Positions 8,565 through 15,572 of a stretch of DNA of 64,000 bases are shown here, in pieces. The DNA is from Segatella buccae ATCC 33574 (GTDB lineage: Bacteria; Bacteroidota; Bacteroidia; Bacteroidales; Bacteroidaceae), in assembly GCF_000184945.1 (NCBI RefSeq), contig NZ_GL586311.1:2024598-2088597 (forward strand). The letters are read 5' to 3'. Made by a program: the position numbers and the translations under genes. The notes beneath the pieces are model-generated. The model did not search any database, was not told the origin of the DNA, and saw only the letters and a program-made list of their open reading frames with translations. The first letter of the stretch is position 1. Each line of letters opens with the position of its first letter.

Positions 8565-10136
8565 ATGAGCGTAGCCGATCACATTCGTCTCAATCCATTT
8601 GTGGGGATAGCCTTGCCCTTTGTGTGCGGGTTGCTTCTTGGAGACAGTGTGACCGGTTACCCGTTTCTTTGGACATTTGTTGTGGCTGCCACTACGTGTG
8701 TCGCCCTCTCTTTTTTCCTTACCTTTCCCCCTAAACTCCCTAATTTTCTTTCCCGTTTTTCATTTTTCCATTCTTCCCGAATGTTGGAGTCTCGCATGCT
8801 CCACGGGATATTGATCTATCTTGCCGTTTTTTTCGTTGGTGCGTGGTATGGATTGTTAGTCAACCGGCCCCTGCCGCTTCCCCGTCCTCAGAGTTATGAA
8901 GCCGTGGTCACGAGCACTCCTGTGGTTCATGGTAAGGTTGTCATGTTCGATCTTGTTATATCCGATGGGCCAAATGCAGGGGCCAAAATCAAGGCAAGTC
9001 TTCTTCGGGACACGCTGACCCATCGTTGGGAGCAACTCCGTGTGGGAGATGGACTGAGGGCTTTCTCCACCTTTTCAAAACCGTGGAGCCGTCCGACCGA
9101 AGGGCATTTCGATTATGCAAGGTGGATGCGGATTCATGACTATGCCGGTACGACTTTTATTCTTCCCGACAACTGGCAGAAGGCCAAAATAAGCCTTCTG
9201 CGTTTGTCTTCTGTGGAGCGTTCATTCATAGCCGCCCTCCGTTTTCGCGGCCGGCTGTTAAGCGGATTGTCTGCCAATGGACAGAGTGGGGCTGTGCTTG
9301 CCGCCATGACCTTAGGAGACAAGGCCGGACTCTCCAAAGCCATCAAAAACGATTTTACCGTTTCCGGAGCGTCACATATTTTGGCTTTGAGCGGGCTCCA
9401 TGTGGGCATCATCTATATGTTTTTCATGTTCGTTTGTTCCCCTTTTCAGCGTAAGTTGTCCATGTTGTTCACACTGGTGACCATTTGGGCATACGTCTTC
9501 GTCGTGGGCATGTCGCCCTCCGTGGTGAGAGCTGCTACGATGCTCACACTCTGTTCGGTGGCTTCGCTGTTGGGAGGTTCGCGCATGTCCCTTAACGTTC
9601 TGGCCTTGGCCGCAGTGATTATGCTCGCGTTCAATCCCAACAATCTTTTTGATGTAGGCTTCCAGCTGTCGTTTGTGGCCGTACTCGGCATCAAGCTGTT
9701 TTATCTTCCCTTTGCCCATTCTTTCCACTTCCGTTGGTGGTTGCCCGACCGGATTTTGCGACTATGTGCTATTTCCATATCCGCTCAGTTGACCACAATG
9801 CCATTGACCCTCTACTATTTTGGGCGTTTTTCGTCTTATTTTCTGTTGACCAATGTCGTTGTGATACCTTTGGCCACTCTCCTCATCTACGGAGTGGTGC
9901 TCCTGATGTTTCTATCTCCCTTTCCACCGGTCTTCCAAGTCGTTCGCGAAGCCTTGCTGCTTTTGGTCGAGAAGATGGTTGGTGCTGTAAGTTGGATAGC
10001 ATCGTTGCCGGGAGCATCTATCGGAGATATCCATTTCAATAGGGTGCAAGTGGTATTGCTCTATGTAGCCATGCTTTCGTTGTTGCTGGCTATTGGCAGA
10101 ATAAGGCGGGTGAGTGTACGCACTTGGGAATGCTAA
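8565..10136 (+). CDS. ComEC/Rec2-family DNA-uptake channel protein
   Basis: 523 residues, many of them in hydrophobic helices. The N-terminal 200 residues match the DUF4131/OB-like part and the rest the Competence transmembrane domain, with the conserved stretch SHILALSGLHVGI near residues 268-280. ComEC forms the inner-membrane channel for single-stranded DNA during natural transformation. Many ComEC proteins carry a C-terminal metallo-beta-lactamase-like nuclease domain of about 250 residues; this one ends after the membrane domain, so the nuclease is absent or encoded elsewhere. It starts 37 bp after the GH43 stop and may be co-transcribed with it. Confidence 0.88.
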   Translation: MSVADHIRLNPFVGIALPFVCGLLLGDSVTGYPFLWTFVVAATTCVALSFFLTFPPKLPNFLSRFSFFHSSRMLESRMLHGILIYLAVFFVGAWYGLLVNRPLPLPRPQSYEAVVTSTPVVHGKVVMFDLVISDGPNAGAKIKASLLRDTLTHRWEQLRVGDGLRAFSTFSKPWSRPTEGHFDYARWMRIHDYAGTTFILPDNWQKAKISLLRLSSVERSFIAALRFRGRLLSGLSANGQSGAVLAAMTLGDKAGLSKAIKNDFTVSGASHILALSGLHVGIIYMFFMFVCSPFQRKLSMLFTLVTIWAYVFVVGMSPSVVRAATMLTLCSVASLLGGSRMSLNVLALAAVIMLAFNPNNLFDVGFQLSFVAVLGIKLFYLPFAHSFHFRWWLPDRILRLCAISISAQLTTMPLTLYYFGRFSSYFLLTNVVVIPLATLLIYGVVLLMFLSPFPPVFQVVREALLLLVEKMVGAVSWIASLPGASIGDIHFNRVQVVLLYVAMLSLLLAIGRIRRVSVRTWEC

Positions 10137-10164
10137 ACAGGGCCCTCCGGTCTCCCTTGGACAG

Positions 10165-11082
10165 CTATTTGGAACCGAAGTAGAGGAAGAGCATACCCAA
10201 GAGCACGAGCAAGAGATCGACAAACTTGCTCTTGAGATTCTTCTCGTGGAAAACCGCCGCTCCGAAAAGAAAACTGACGATGACACTACCCCTCCTGACC
10301 ATCGACACGATGGAAATCATAGCTCCGGGCAGGCTCAAAGAGTAAAAATATACAAAGTCGGCTGCACTCAGGAAAATGCTGATAAAGATAATTGACCAAT
10401 GCCAATGGAAAACGGTGGTGTGACGGCGTGTTGGCCACCATACAACCATCAGTATGGCCAGCATCAAACCGCACTGATAGATGTTGTACCAACTTTGCAC
10501 GATCATCCGGTCGAGTCCCACACCGCCATCGGCAGGCGATGCCATGAGGTATTTGTCATAAAGTCCGCTGACAGCTCCGAGCACGGCTGCCAGTACGATG
10601 CACAATATCCATCTGTTGTGTTTGAAATCAATGCCCTCTTTCTTTCCGCTGCGACTTAGCATTAAAAATGAAAACACAGCCAGCAGCACACCTATCCACT
10701 GATAAAGGTTGAGATGCTCGCCAAAGACGAGCAAGGCCCCCACAAGCACCATCACCGGGCGTGTGGCATTGATAGGGCCGACAATGGTCAGGGGTAGATG
10801 CTTCATGCCGAAATAGCCGAATATCCACGAGGAGAGCACGATAAAGCTCTTGAGCAGAATGTATTTATGCACCTCCCAGCCACCGGAAGACACATGAAAG
10901 ATGGAACCGTTGAGCCAATCTGTCTGTGCGCTGAGCAGGATAAACGGGAGAAAGATGAGCGACGAGAATAAGGTGTTGCAAAACAACACGGGGATGACTG
11001 CGTTGCCCGACAATGCTTCTTTCTTGAAAGCGTCATAAAATCCTAAAAGAGTGGCCGAAAGAAAGGCCAAAACTAACCACAT
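10165..11082 (-). CDS. EamA/DMT-superfamily membrane transporter
   Basis: 305 residues with about ten predicted membrane helices in two repeats of five, the EamA pattern. Conserved cues are the short helix region with PINATRPVMVLVGALLVFGE in the first repeat and SIVSMVRRGSVIVSFLFGA in the second. The family exports or imports small metabolites; the substrate cannot be predicted. It converges on comEC with 28 bp between the stops. It lies 97 bp downstream of truA on the same strand and could share its transcript; no TAnnTTTG box is evident just upstream. Confidence 0.85.
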   Translation of the reverse strand: MWLVLAFLSATLLGFYDAFKKEALSGNAVIPVLFCNTLFSSLIFLPFILLSAQTDWLNGSIFHVSSGGWEVHKYILLKSFIVLSSWIFGYFGMKHLPLTIVGPINATRPVMVLVGALLVFGEHLNLYQWIGVLLAVFSFLMLSRSGKKEGIDFKHNRWILCIVLAAVLGAVSGLYDKYLMASPADGGVGLDRMIVQSWYNIYQCGLMLAILMVVWWPTRRHTTVFHWHWSIIFISIFLSAADFVYFYSLSLPGAMISIVSMVRRGSVIVSFLFGAAVFHEKNLKSKFVDLLLVLLGMLFLYFGSK

Positions 11083-11179
11083 GGCTGTTATCCGTATTTA
11101 AAATTTGTTGTTATCCGATGTATATGTTGCAAGTTGCTCTGCCGGCTCTTGCCTATTCCGGCAGGACTCATGCCAATTA

Positions 11180-11965
11180 TCAGTTGTTCGTGTCATTGGT
11201 GAAAGGATATTCCACCCGTTCCAGAAAGAGGGCGTGTCCGGGCATACTCTCACCGGCATCACTGCGCCTGCCTGCCTCCACAATATGCCTGAACTGGTCG
11301 AGTGTGATTTTGTGCCGCCCCAAATCGACCAGTGTGCCTACGACTGCCCTCACCATGTTGCGGAGAAAACGATTGGCCGTGATTTCAAAATACCAAGTTT
11401 CCGGCGATGTTTTCACCCACCGTGCTTCTGTCACCGTACAGCATGTTGACTTGTTGTCGGCTCCGGCTTTGCAAAATGCGGCAAAGTCTGTTTGTCTCTT
11501 CAGCAATTCGCATCCCTCCCGCATGGCATCGAAATCGAGCGCATAAGGCATTTGATAGGAGTAGTGCCGCTCAAAAGGCATCTTGCCCGTGTGTATGTAA
11601 TAGTGATAGGTGCGTGCCACGGCACTGAATCGGGCATGCATGTCCTGTGCTACGGGAATGATTTTCCGGATACTGATGTCCCTTGGCAAGAGCCGGTTGA
11701 GCTTATAGCAGAGCTGGGGGCAGTCGATGTCTTTTGCCTCTTGCCCCTCCGTTGTGGTTCCCACCTCATAGTCGAAATGGGCCACCATCAAGCGTGCATG
11801 CACCCCTGCATCGGTGCGACCGGCTCCCACTATCTCCGTCTTTGTCCTCAACAGAAGCGACAGGGCTTTTTCCAGTTCCTCTTGCACGGAATTGCCGTTG
11901 GGCTGAATCTGCCATCCGTGGTAGTTGGTGCCGTCGTAACTTAAATAAATGAAGTATCTTTGCAT
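11180..11965 (-). CDS. truA: tRNA pseudouridine(38-40) synthase
   Basis: Converts U38-U40 of the tRNA anticodon stem-loop to pseudouridine. The protein is 261 residues from the ATG at 11965 (MQRYFIYLSYDGT). The TruA signature is present: YDGTNYHGWQ near the N-terminus and the catalytic Asp in GAGRTDAGVHA. The longer open frame back to 12034 crosses the promoter box and adds no conserved sequence, so I reject it. A TAATTTTG box (11981 to 11974) ends 8 bp before the ATG, which suggests a very short leader. The start codon lies inside a palindrome shared with a plus-strand promoter box. Confidence 0.95.
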   Translation of the reverse strand: MQRYFIYLSYDGTNYHGWQIQPNGNSVQEELEKALSLLLRTKTEIVGAGRTDAGVHARLMVAHFDYEVGTTTEGQEAKDIDCPQLCYKLNRLLPRDISIRKIIPVAQDMHARFSAVARTYHYYIHTGKMPFERHYSYQMPYALDFDAMREGCELLKRQTDFAAFCKAGADNKSTCCTVTEARWVKTSPETWYFEITANRFLRNMVRAVVGTLVDLGRHKITLDQFRHIVEAGRRSDAGESMPGHALFLERVEYPFTNDTNN

Positions 11966-11981
11966 TGCAGATGCAAAATTA
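11955..11981. promoter_or_regulatory. Face-to-face promoter boxes in a palindrome (truA / dapA side)
   Basis: A plus-strand TATCTTTG (11955-11962) and a minus-strand TAATTTTG (11981 to 11974) face each other. The arms TTTGCAT and ATGCAAA form a perfect 7-bp inverted repeat around a 5-nt centre. The minus box serves truA, whose ATG is at 11965. The plus box would give dapA a leader of about 150 nt. Confidence 0.5.
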
Positions 11982-12086
11982 CAAAAAAGTTTAGAGACCC
12001 GTCCGTTGCATCGGTATATTTTTTTGATACACATTCAATTCCGAAAGAATTTCGGGGAATTATTTTGCAAATTGGTGATATTATTG

Positions 12087-12094
12087 TAAATTTG
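12087..12094 (+). promoter_or_regulatory. -7 box for dapA
   Basis: TAAATTTG lies 23 bp upstream of the dapA ATG and is a better-placed candidate than the box at 11955. Confidence 0.5.
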
Positions 12095-12117
12095 CGAACG
12101 ATTTCTTTTGTAAGATT

Positions 12118-13005
12118 ATGGCACAGAATATTTTCAGAGGCTTGGGCATAGCCCTCATAACTCCTTTCAATAGTGATGGTTCGGTAGACTATGTGTCTTT
12201 GAAGCGTCTTGTGGAATATCAGATAGGCAATGGCGCTGACTTTCTCTGCATCCTTGCGACGACCGGTGAGGCCCCGTGCCTTTCCCATGCCGAGAAGGAG
12301 GAGATCACCGACTTCATCAAGGAGATTGTCAAGGGGCGGGTGCGCATCTTGAAATATTGTGGTGGAAATAACACCGCTGCCGTGGTGGAAGAGATCAAGT
12401 CGACCGACTGGAGTGGCATAGATGGCATTCTGAGCATTTGTCCTTACTATAACAAACCCTCCCAAGAGGGACTTTATCAGCACTTCAAGGCCATTGCCCA
12501 AGCCAGTCCGCTGCCCATTGTGCTCTATAATGTGCCCGGGCGGACAGGCATCAACATGAAGGCGGAGACAACCGTCCGGTTGGCCAAGGATTTTCCCAAT
12601 ATCGTTGGCGTCAAGGAGGCCAGTGGCAGTTTGGAGCAAGTAGATGAGATCATCAAGAACAAGCCTGACAATTTTGATGTCATCAGTGGCGACGATGCCT
12701 TGACTTTCCCGATGATAGCAAGTGGTGCCGCCGGTGTCATATCCGTTATCGGCAATGCCCTCCCCAAGGAGTTTAGCCGCATGATTCGCCTTGAGTTCAG
12801 GGGCGAATATGAACCGGCCCGCAAGATTCATCATAAGTTTACCGAACTTTACAGCCTGCTTTTTGTCGAGGGCAACCCGGCCGGTGTGAAGGCTCTGCTC
12901 AGCGACATGGGGATGATTGAGAACAAGCTCCGTCTTCCTTTGGTGCCTACAACGATCAAGACCAAACAGAAAATGGCTGAAATACTGAAGGCCATCAAAC
13001 TATAA
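12118..13005 (+). CDS. dapA: 4-hydroxy-tetrahydrodipicolinate synthase
   Basis: Condenses pyruvate with aspartate semialdehyde, the first committed step to lysine and diaminopimelate for peptidoglycan. The 295-residue length is standard for this TIM-barrel family. The Schiff-base Lys is in VGVKEASGS (K166) and the catalytic Tyr in LYNVPGRTG (Y137). The AraC-type regulator gene starts 11 bp downstream and is probably in the same message. Confidence 0.96.
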   Translation: MAQNIFRGLGIALITPFNSDGSVDYVSLKRLVEYQIGNGADFLCILATTGEAPCLSHAEKEEITDFIKEIVKGRVRILKYCGGNNTAAVVEEIKSTDWSGIDGILSICPYYNKPSQEGLYQHFKAIAQASPLPIVLYNVPGRTGINMKAETTVRLAKDFPNIVGVKEASGSLEQVDEIIKNKPDNFDVISGDDALTFPMIASGAAGVISVIGNALPKEFSRMIRLEFRGEYEPARKIHHKFTELYSLLFVEGNPAGVKALLSDMGMIENKLRLPLVPTTIKTKQKMAEILKAIKL

Positions 13006-13016
13006 ACAGCAACCGT

Positions 13017-13904
13017 ATGGGGGAATCGAGACGCGTCATACACGAGATCACACCTTTGATGGGTAGGGATGTGCTGTACATTGCAGACCGCCACAAAAAG
13101 GAGTTTACTTACCCGATACACAATCACGAGGTTTATGAGTTGAACTATGTAGAGCATGCGTCGGGGGTGCGCCGCATTGTGGGCGACTCACAGGAGGTAA
13201 TCGGGGAGTACGACCTTTGCCTGATCACCTCGCCCGACTTGGAGCACGTGTGGGAGCAATATCAGTGTACAAGCGACGATATACGTGAAATCACCATCCA
13301 GTTTGATTTCTCATTGGGAGAAAACACACTTTTCGGTCGGAATCCGTTTGCAAGCATCACGCGCATGATGAATGAGGCGCGCAAGGGGCTTTGTTTCCCG
13401 TTGAGTGCCATTATGAAAGTCTACGGCCTGCTTGACAGCTTGAGCGTAGTGACCGATGGGTTTTACGCTGTCACCCAGTTTCTCACGATTCTCTACGAAC
13501 TTTCCCAATGTGAAGGTGCGCGCACACTGGCCACAACCAGTTATGCCAAAGTGGCGGTGGAAGACGACAGCAGGCGCATCCTCAAGGTGAAAGACTTCAT
13601 CTCCAAAAACTATATGGATGATCTCCGCCTGCCGGCTTTGGCCGATATGGCCGGGATGAGTCCGAGTGCGTTCAGTCGCTTCTTTAAGATGCATACAAGT
13701 CGCAATCTGAGCGATTACATTATCGACATACGCTTGGGCTATGCAAGCCGCATGTTGGTCGACACGGTGAAGAGCATCAGCGAGATATGCTATGATTGCG
13801 GGTTCAACAATCTAAGCAACTTCAATCGCATCTTCAAGAAGAAAAAGGGCTGCAGTCCCAGTGATTTCCGCGAAAACTATCACAAGACGAGAATCATTAT
13901 CTGA
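13017..13904 (+). CDS. AraC-family transcriptional regulator
   Basis: 295 residues. The N-terminal half looks like a cupin-type effector domain (YPIHNHEVYELNYVE near 22-36). The C-terminal 100 residues form the double helix-turn-helix of AraC/XylS proteins (LADMAGMSPSAFSRFFK and SISEICYDCGFNNLSNFNR, ending KGCSPSDFRE). The cupin suggests it senses a small molecule, often a sugar; the targets are unknown. It follows dapA by 11 bp, which does not by itself imply control of lysine synthesis. Confidence 0.9.
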   Translation: MGESRRVIHEITPLMGRDVLYIADRHKKEFTYPIHNHEVYELNYVEHASGVRRIVGDSQEVIGEYDLCLITSPDLEHVWEQYQCTSDDIREITIQFDFSLGENTLFGRNPFASITRMMNEARKGLCFPLSAIMKVYGLLDSLSVVTDGFYAVTQFLTILYELSQCEGARTLATTSYAKVAVEDDSRRILKVKDFISKNYMDDLRLPALADMAGMSPSAFSRFFKMHTSRNLSDYIIDIRLGYASRMLVDTVKSISEICYDCGFNNLSNFNRIFKKKKGCSPSDFRENYHKTRIII

Positions 13905-14021
13905 TGCCCAGTGCCGTCATGGGACGGTAAATAGGTGGTAAACGACTGTCAGCGTATTCTGCATAGGTCTTCATTTGTTAAGATTATTCGCGTATGATTT
14001 GCATTTTGAGCGATTATTTGT

Positions 14022-14330
14022 TATTTTTGCATTAGCAAGGGGAGCATGTTTGTGCTTCCCTTTTTTAGATCCCCGATCCCCTAAAGGGGGCTTTGCAAGC
14101 GTTGTCCGGCCCAAATGACTTTGTAAAAGGGTCTCTTTGAGTTTATTGTTCGGCCCGAGTCACCTCCCCGCTGTGCCCCTTTCGCTCATTCGTTTGGCCC
14201 GGCCGGGGGTGAAAAGCCACTTTTCCCGACTTTCAGAAAGGTCCGTTGCGCCCTGCTATACTTTTGGGTGCGCTCGCTGTGTAATGCTTTTTCATTTTTC
14301 GAATAGGTTTCATGCTATACTTGTCCCGAT
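14022..14330 (+). repeat. Dispersed promoter-hairpin element, copy B
   Basis: Starts with the box TATTTTTG (14022-14029). A 10-bp hairpin follows (14037-14046 with 14053-14062, one G-T pair), then a T-run to 14066. The tail has CCCCTAAAGGGGG, then GGCCCAAATGACTTTG, AAAAGGGTCTCTTTGAG and CGGCCCGAG, in the order seen in copies A and C. The copy ends with the module at 14287-14330 (CTTTTTC, then GCTATACTTGTCCCGATC), which copy C carries twice. It points toward the DMP19-like gene about 130 bp away, which has its own promoter box. Confidence 0.7.
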
Positions 14331-14428
14331 CTTAGACTGCGCTTGAAAATCTAGAAATCGAAGGATAATGTGCTTGGACCGGCTGCGCGTTTTCAACCTT
14401 ATTTTTTGTCCGATTCAAAAACATTTCG

Positions 14429-14436
14429 TATCTTTG
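14429..14436 (+). promoter_or_regulatory. -7 box for the DMP19-like gene
   Basis: TATCTTTG lies 25 bp upstream of the ATG at 14462. A TTG-containing stretch about 20 bp further upstream could be the -33 element. Confidence 0.6.
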
Positions 14437-14461
14437 CCACATTATTATAAGAAGAAATCTG

Positions 14462-14968
14462 ATGATAGAAGTTAGAATCTCGGACAGTAAGTTGCAGGGG
14501 GCGGCATCGGCCGGTGTCGATGCTTTTCTTGAAGCAGTCATATCCGCCATTAAAGATGCTATTGGTGGTCAGCTGACCGGGGAAAATATCACACAACTCA
14601 CGAGTGACCAAATCACGCTGTTGGCTTGGGATATCTTGCACAACGAAGTGATGGATGGCGGTTTCGTACAGCTCATCCATAACGGATATGGTGCTTTTAT
14701 TTATAAAAATCCCACAGCCAAAGCTTTTCGCGAGTGGGGACTTAGAGATTTGTATAAGTTGATAGACAAGAGTCGTCGCTATTACAACATGTATCATGAC
14801 GAGATAGAGCAAGATTGTACGGACGAGGAATTTATGGCTATGTTCGAGCGTTTTGCCAAGTTTGACGACTTTGATGACGATTTTGTCGAGAACGAGGAGG
14901 AATGGAGTAACCAAATAGCGGTTTATGTAGATGACCACTTGAGTGACTTTGTGACGGTCGAAAACTGA
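14462..14968 (+). CDS. DMP19/DUF4375-like acidic protein (possible DNA mimic)
   Basis: 168 residues with no signal peptide. The segment NEVMDGGFVQLIHNGYG (about 60-76) resembles the core of the DUF4375/DMP19 family, whose Neisseria member mimics DNA charge and binds a transcription repressor. The C-terminal half is strongly acidic, with runs such as KFDDFDDDFVENEEEW (about 138-153), consistent with a DNA-mimic surface. It is the first gene of a run with smpB (gap 30 bp) and metH. The family call is by pattern; the mimic function is inference. Confidence 0.6.
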   Translation: MIEVRISDSKLQGAASAGVDAFLEAVISAIKDAIGGQLTGENITQLTSDQITLLAWDILHNEVMDGGFVQLIHNGYGAFIYKNPTAKAFREWGLRDLYKLIDKSRRYYNMYHDEIEQDCTDEEFMAMFERFAKFDDFDDDFVENEEEWSNQIAVYVDDHLSDFVTVEN

Positions 14969-14998
14969 TCTTTTCGTTGAACTAAACAGGAGAACAAG

Positions 14999-15478
14999 TT
15001 GAATAAGAATGAATTGGAGCTCCGCAAAAAGAGTCCTATACAGATAAGAAACAAGAAAGCGTCTTTTGAATATGCTTTCTTGGATACCTATACGGCCGGC
15101 ATAGTGCTGACAGGTACGGAGATTAAATCCATCAGGCAAGGCAGAGCCTCGTTGGTGGACACTTTCTGCTTTATCCATAATGGCGAGATGTGGCTGAAAG
15201 GGATGAACATTTCCCCCTATTTCTATGGTTCCTTTTCCAACCACGAAGCCAAGCGCGATCGCAAGTTGTTGCTCAACAAGCGGGAAATCCACAAGCTGCA
15301 AGAGGCCACCAAGCAGGTGGGCTTTACGATAGTGCCCACCTTGGTCTTCATTGACGACCACGGGCGGGCCAAAGTGGATATTGCCTTGGCAAGAGGTAAA
15401 AAGGAGTTTGACAAACGACAGACTATAAGAGAAAAAGAGGACAAGCGGGAAATGGAGCGGGCTATAAAGCGTTTTTGA
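14999..15478 (+). CDS. smpB: SsrA-binding protein (trans-translation)
   Basis: Binds tmRNA and delivers it to stalled ribosomes. The 159 residues match the usual SmpB length, with the oligonucleotide-binding barrel ([16 protein letters not shown]) and the basic C-terminal tail ([19 protein letters not shown]) that enters the mRNA channel. The start is a TTG: no in-frame ATG lies near the N-terminus, and AGGAG (14989-14993) is placed 5 bases before the TTG, a rare clear Shine-Dalgarno in this window. The ssrA gene itself is not in the window. Confidence 0.95.
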   Translation: MNKNELELRKKSPIQIRNKKASFEYAFLDTYTAGIVLTGTEIKSIRQGRASLVDTFCFIHNGEMWLKGMNISPYFYGSFSNHEAKRDRKLLLNKREIHKLQEATKQVGFTIVPTLVFIDDHGRAKVDIALARGKKEFDKRQTIREKEDKREMERAIKRF

Positions 15479-15572
15479 CAGATCGGCGTTTGTTCTGGTG
15501 GGAGGATGCCGAAGGCCCCTCGGCCGTTTGTATAAATGCAATGTCAAGTGGTGAATGATTAAAAAGTGAGCG

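Larger units (their letters stand above)
13905..14461. other. 557-bp intergenic region
   Basis: Holds copy B of the dispersed promoter-hairpin element (14022-14330) and the promoter of the DMP19-like gene (14429). The first 110 bases after the AraC gene contain no recognisable feature. The ORF at 14137-14346 lies inside the repeat tail and has no protein-like character. Confidence 0.6.

Noticed and set aside
11086-11117. Direct repeat TGTTATCCG (11086-11094 and 11109-11117) before the EamA gene
   Set aside because: Nine bases repeated once in an AT-rich gap is weak. It could be an operator but nothing else supports it.
14137-14346. ORF inside element copy B
   Set aside because: It runs through the repeat tail and end module, and the sequence has no protein-like pattern. 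The same applies to the ORFs at 231-425 and 49211-49471.
15479-15572. Cobalamin or SAM riboswitch ahead of metH
   Set aside because: The 94-bp gap is too short for a cobalamin riboswitch and lacks its conserved boxes. The metA leader likewise shows no SAM-riboswitch signature.
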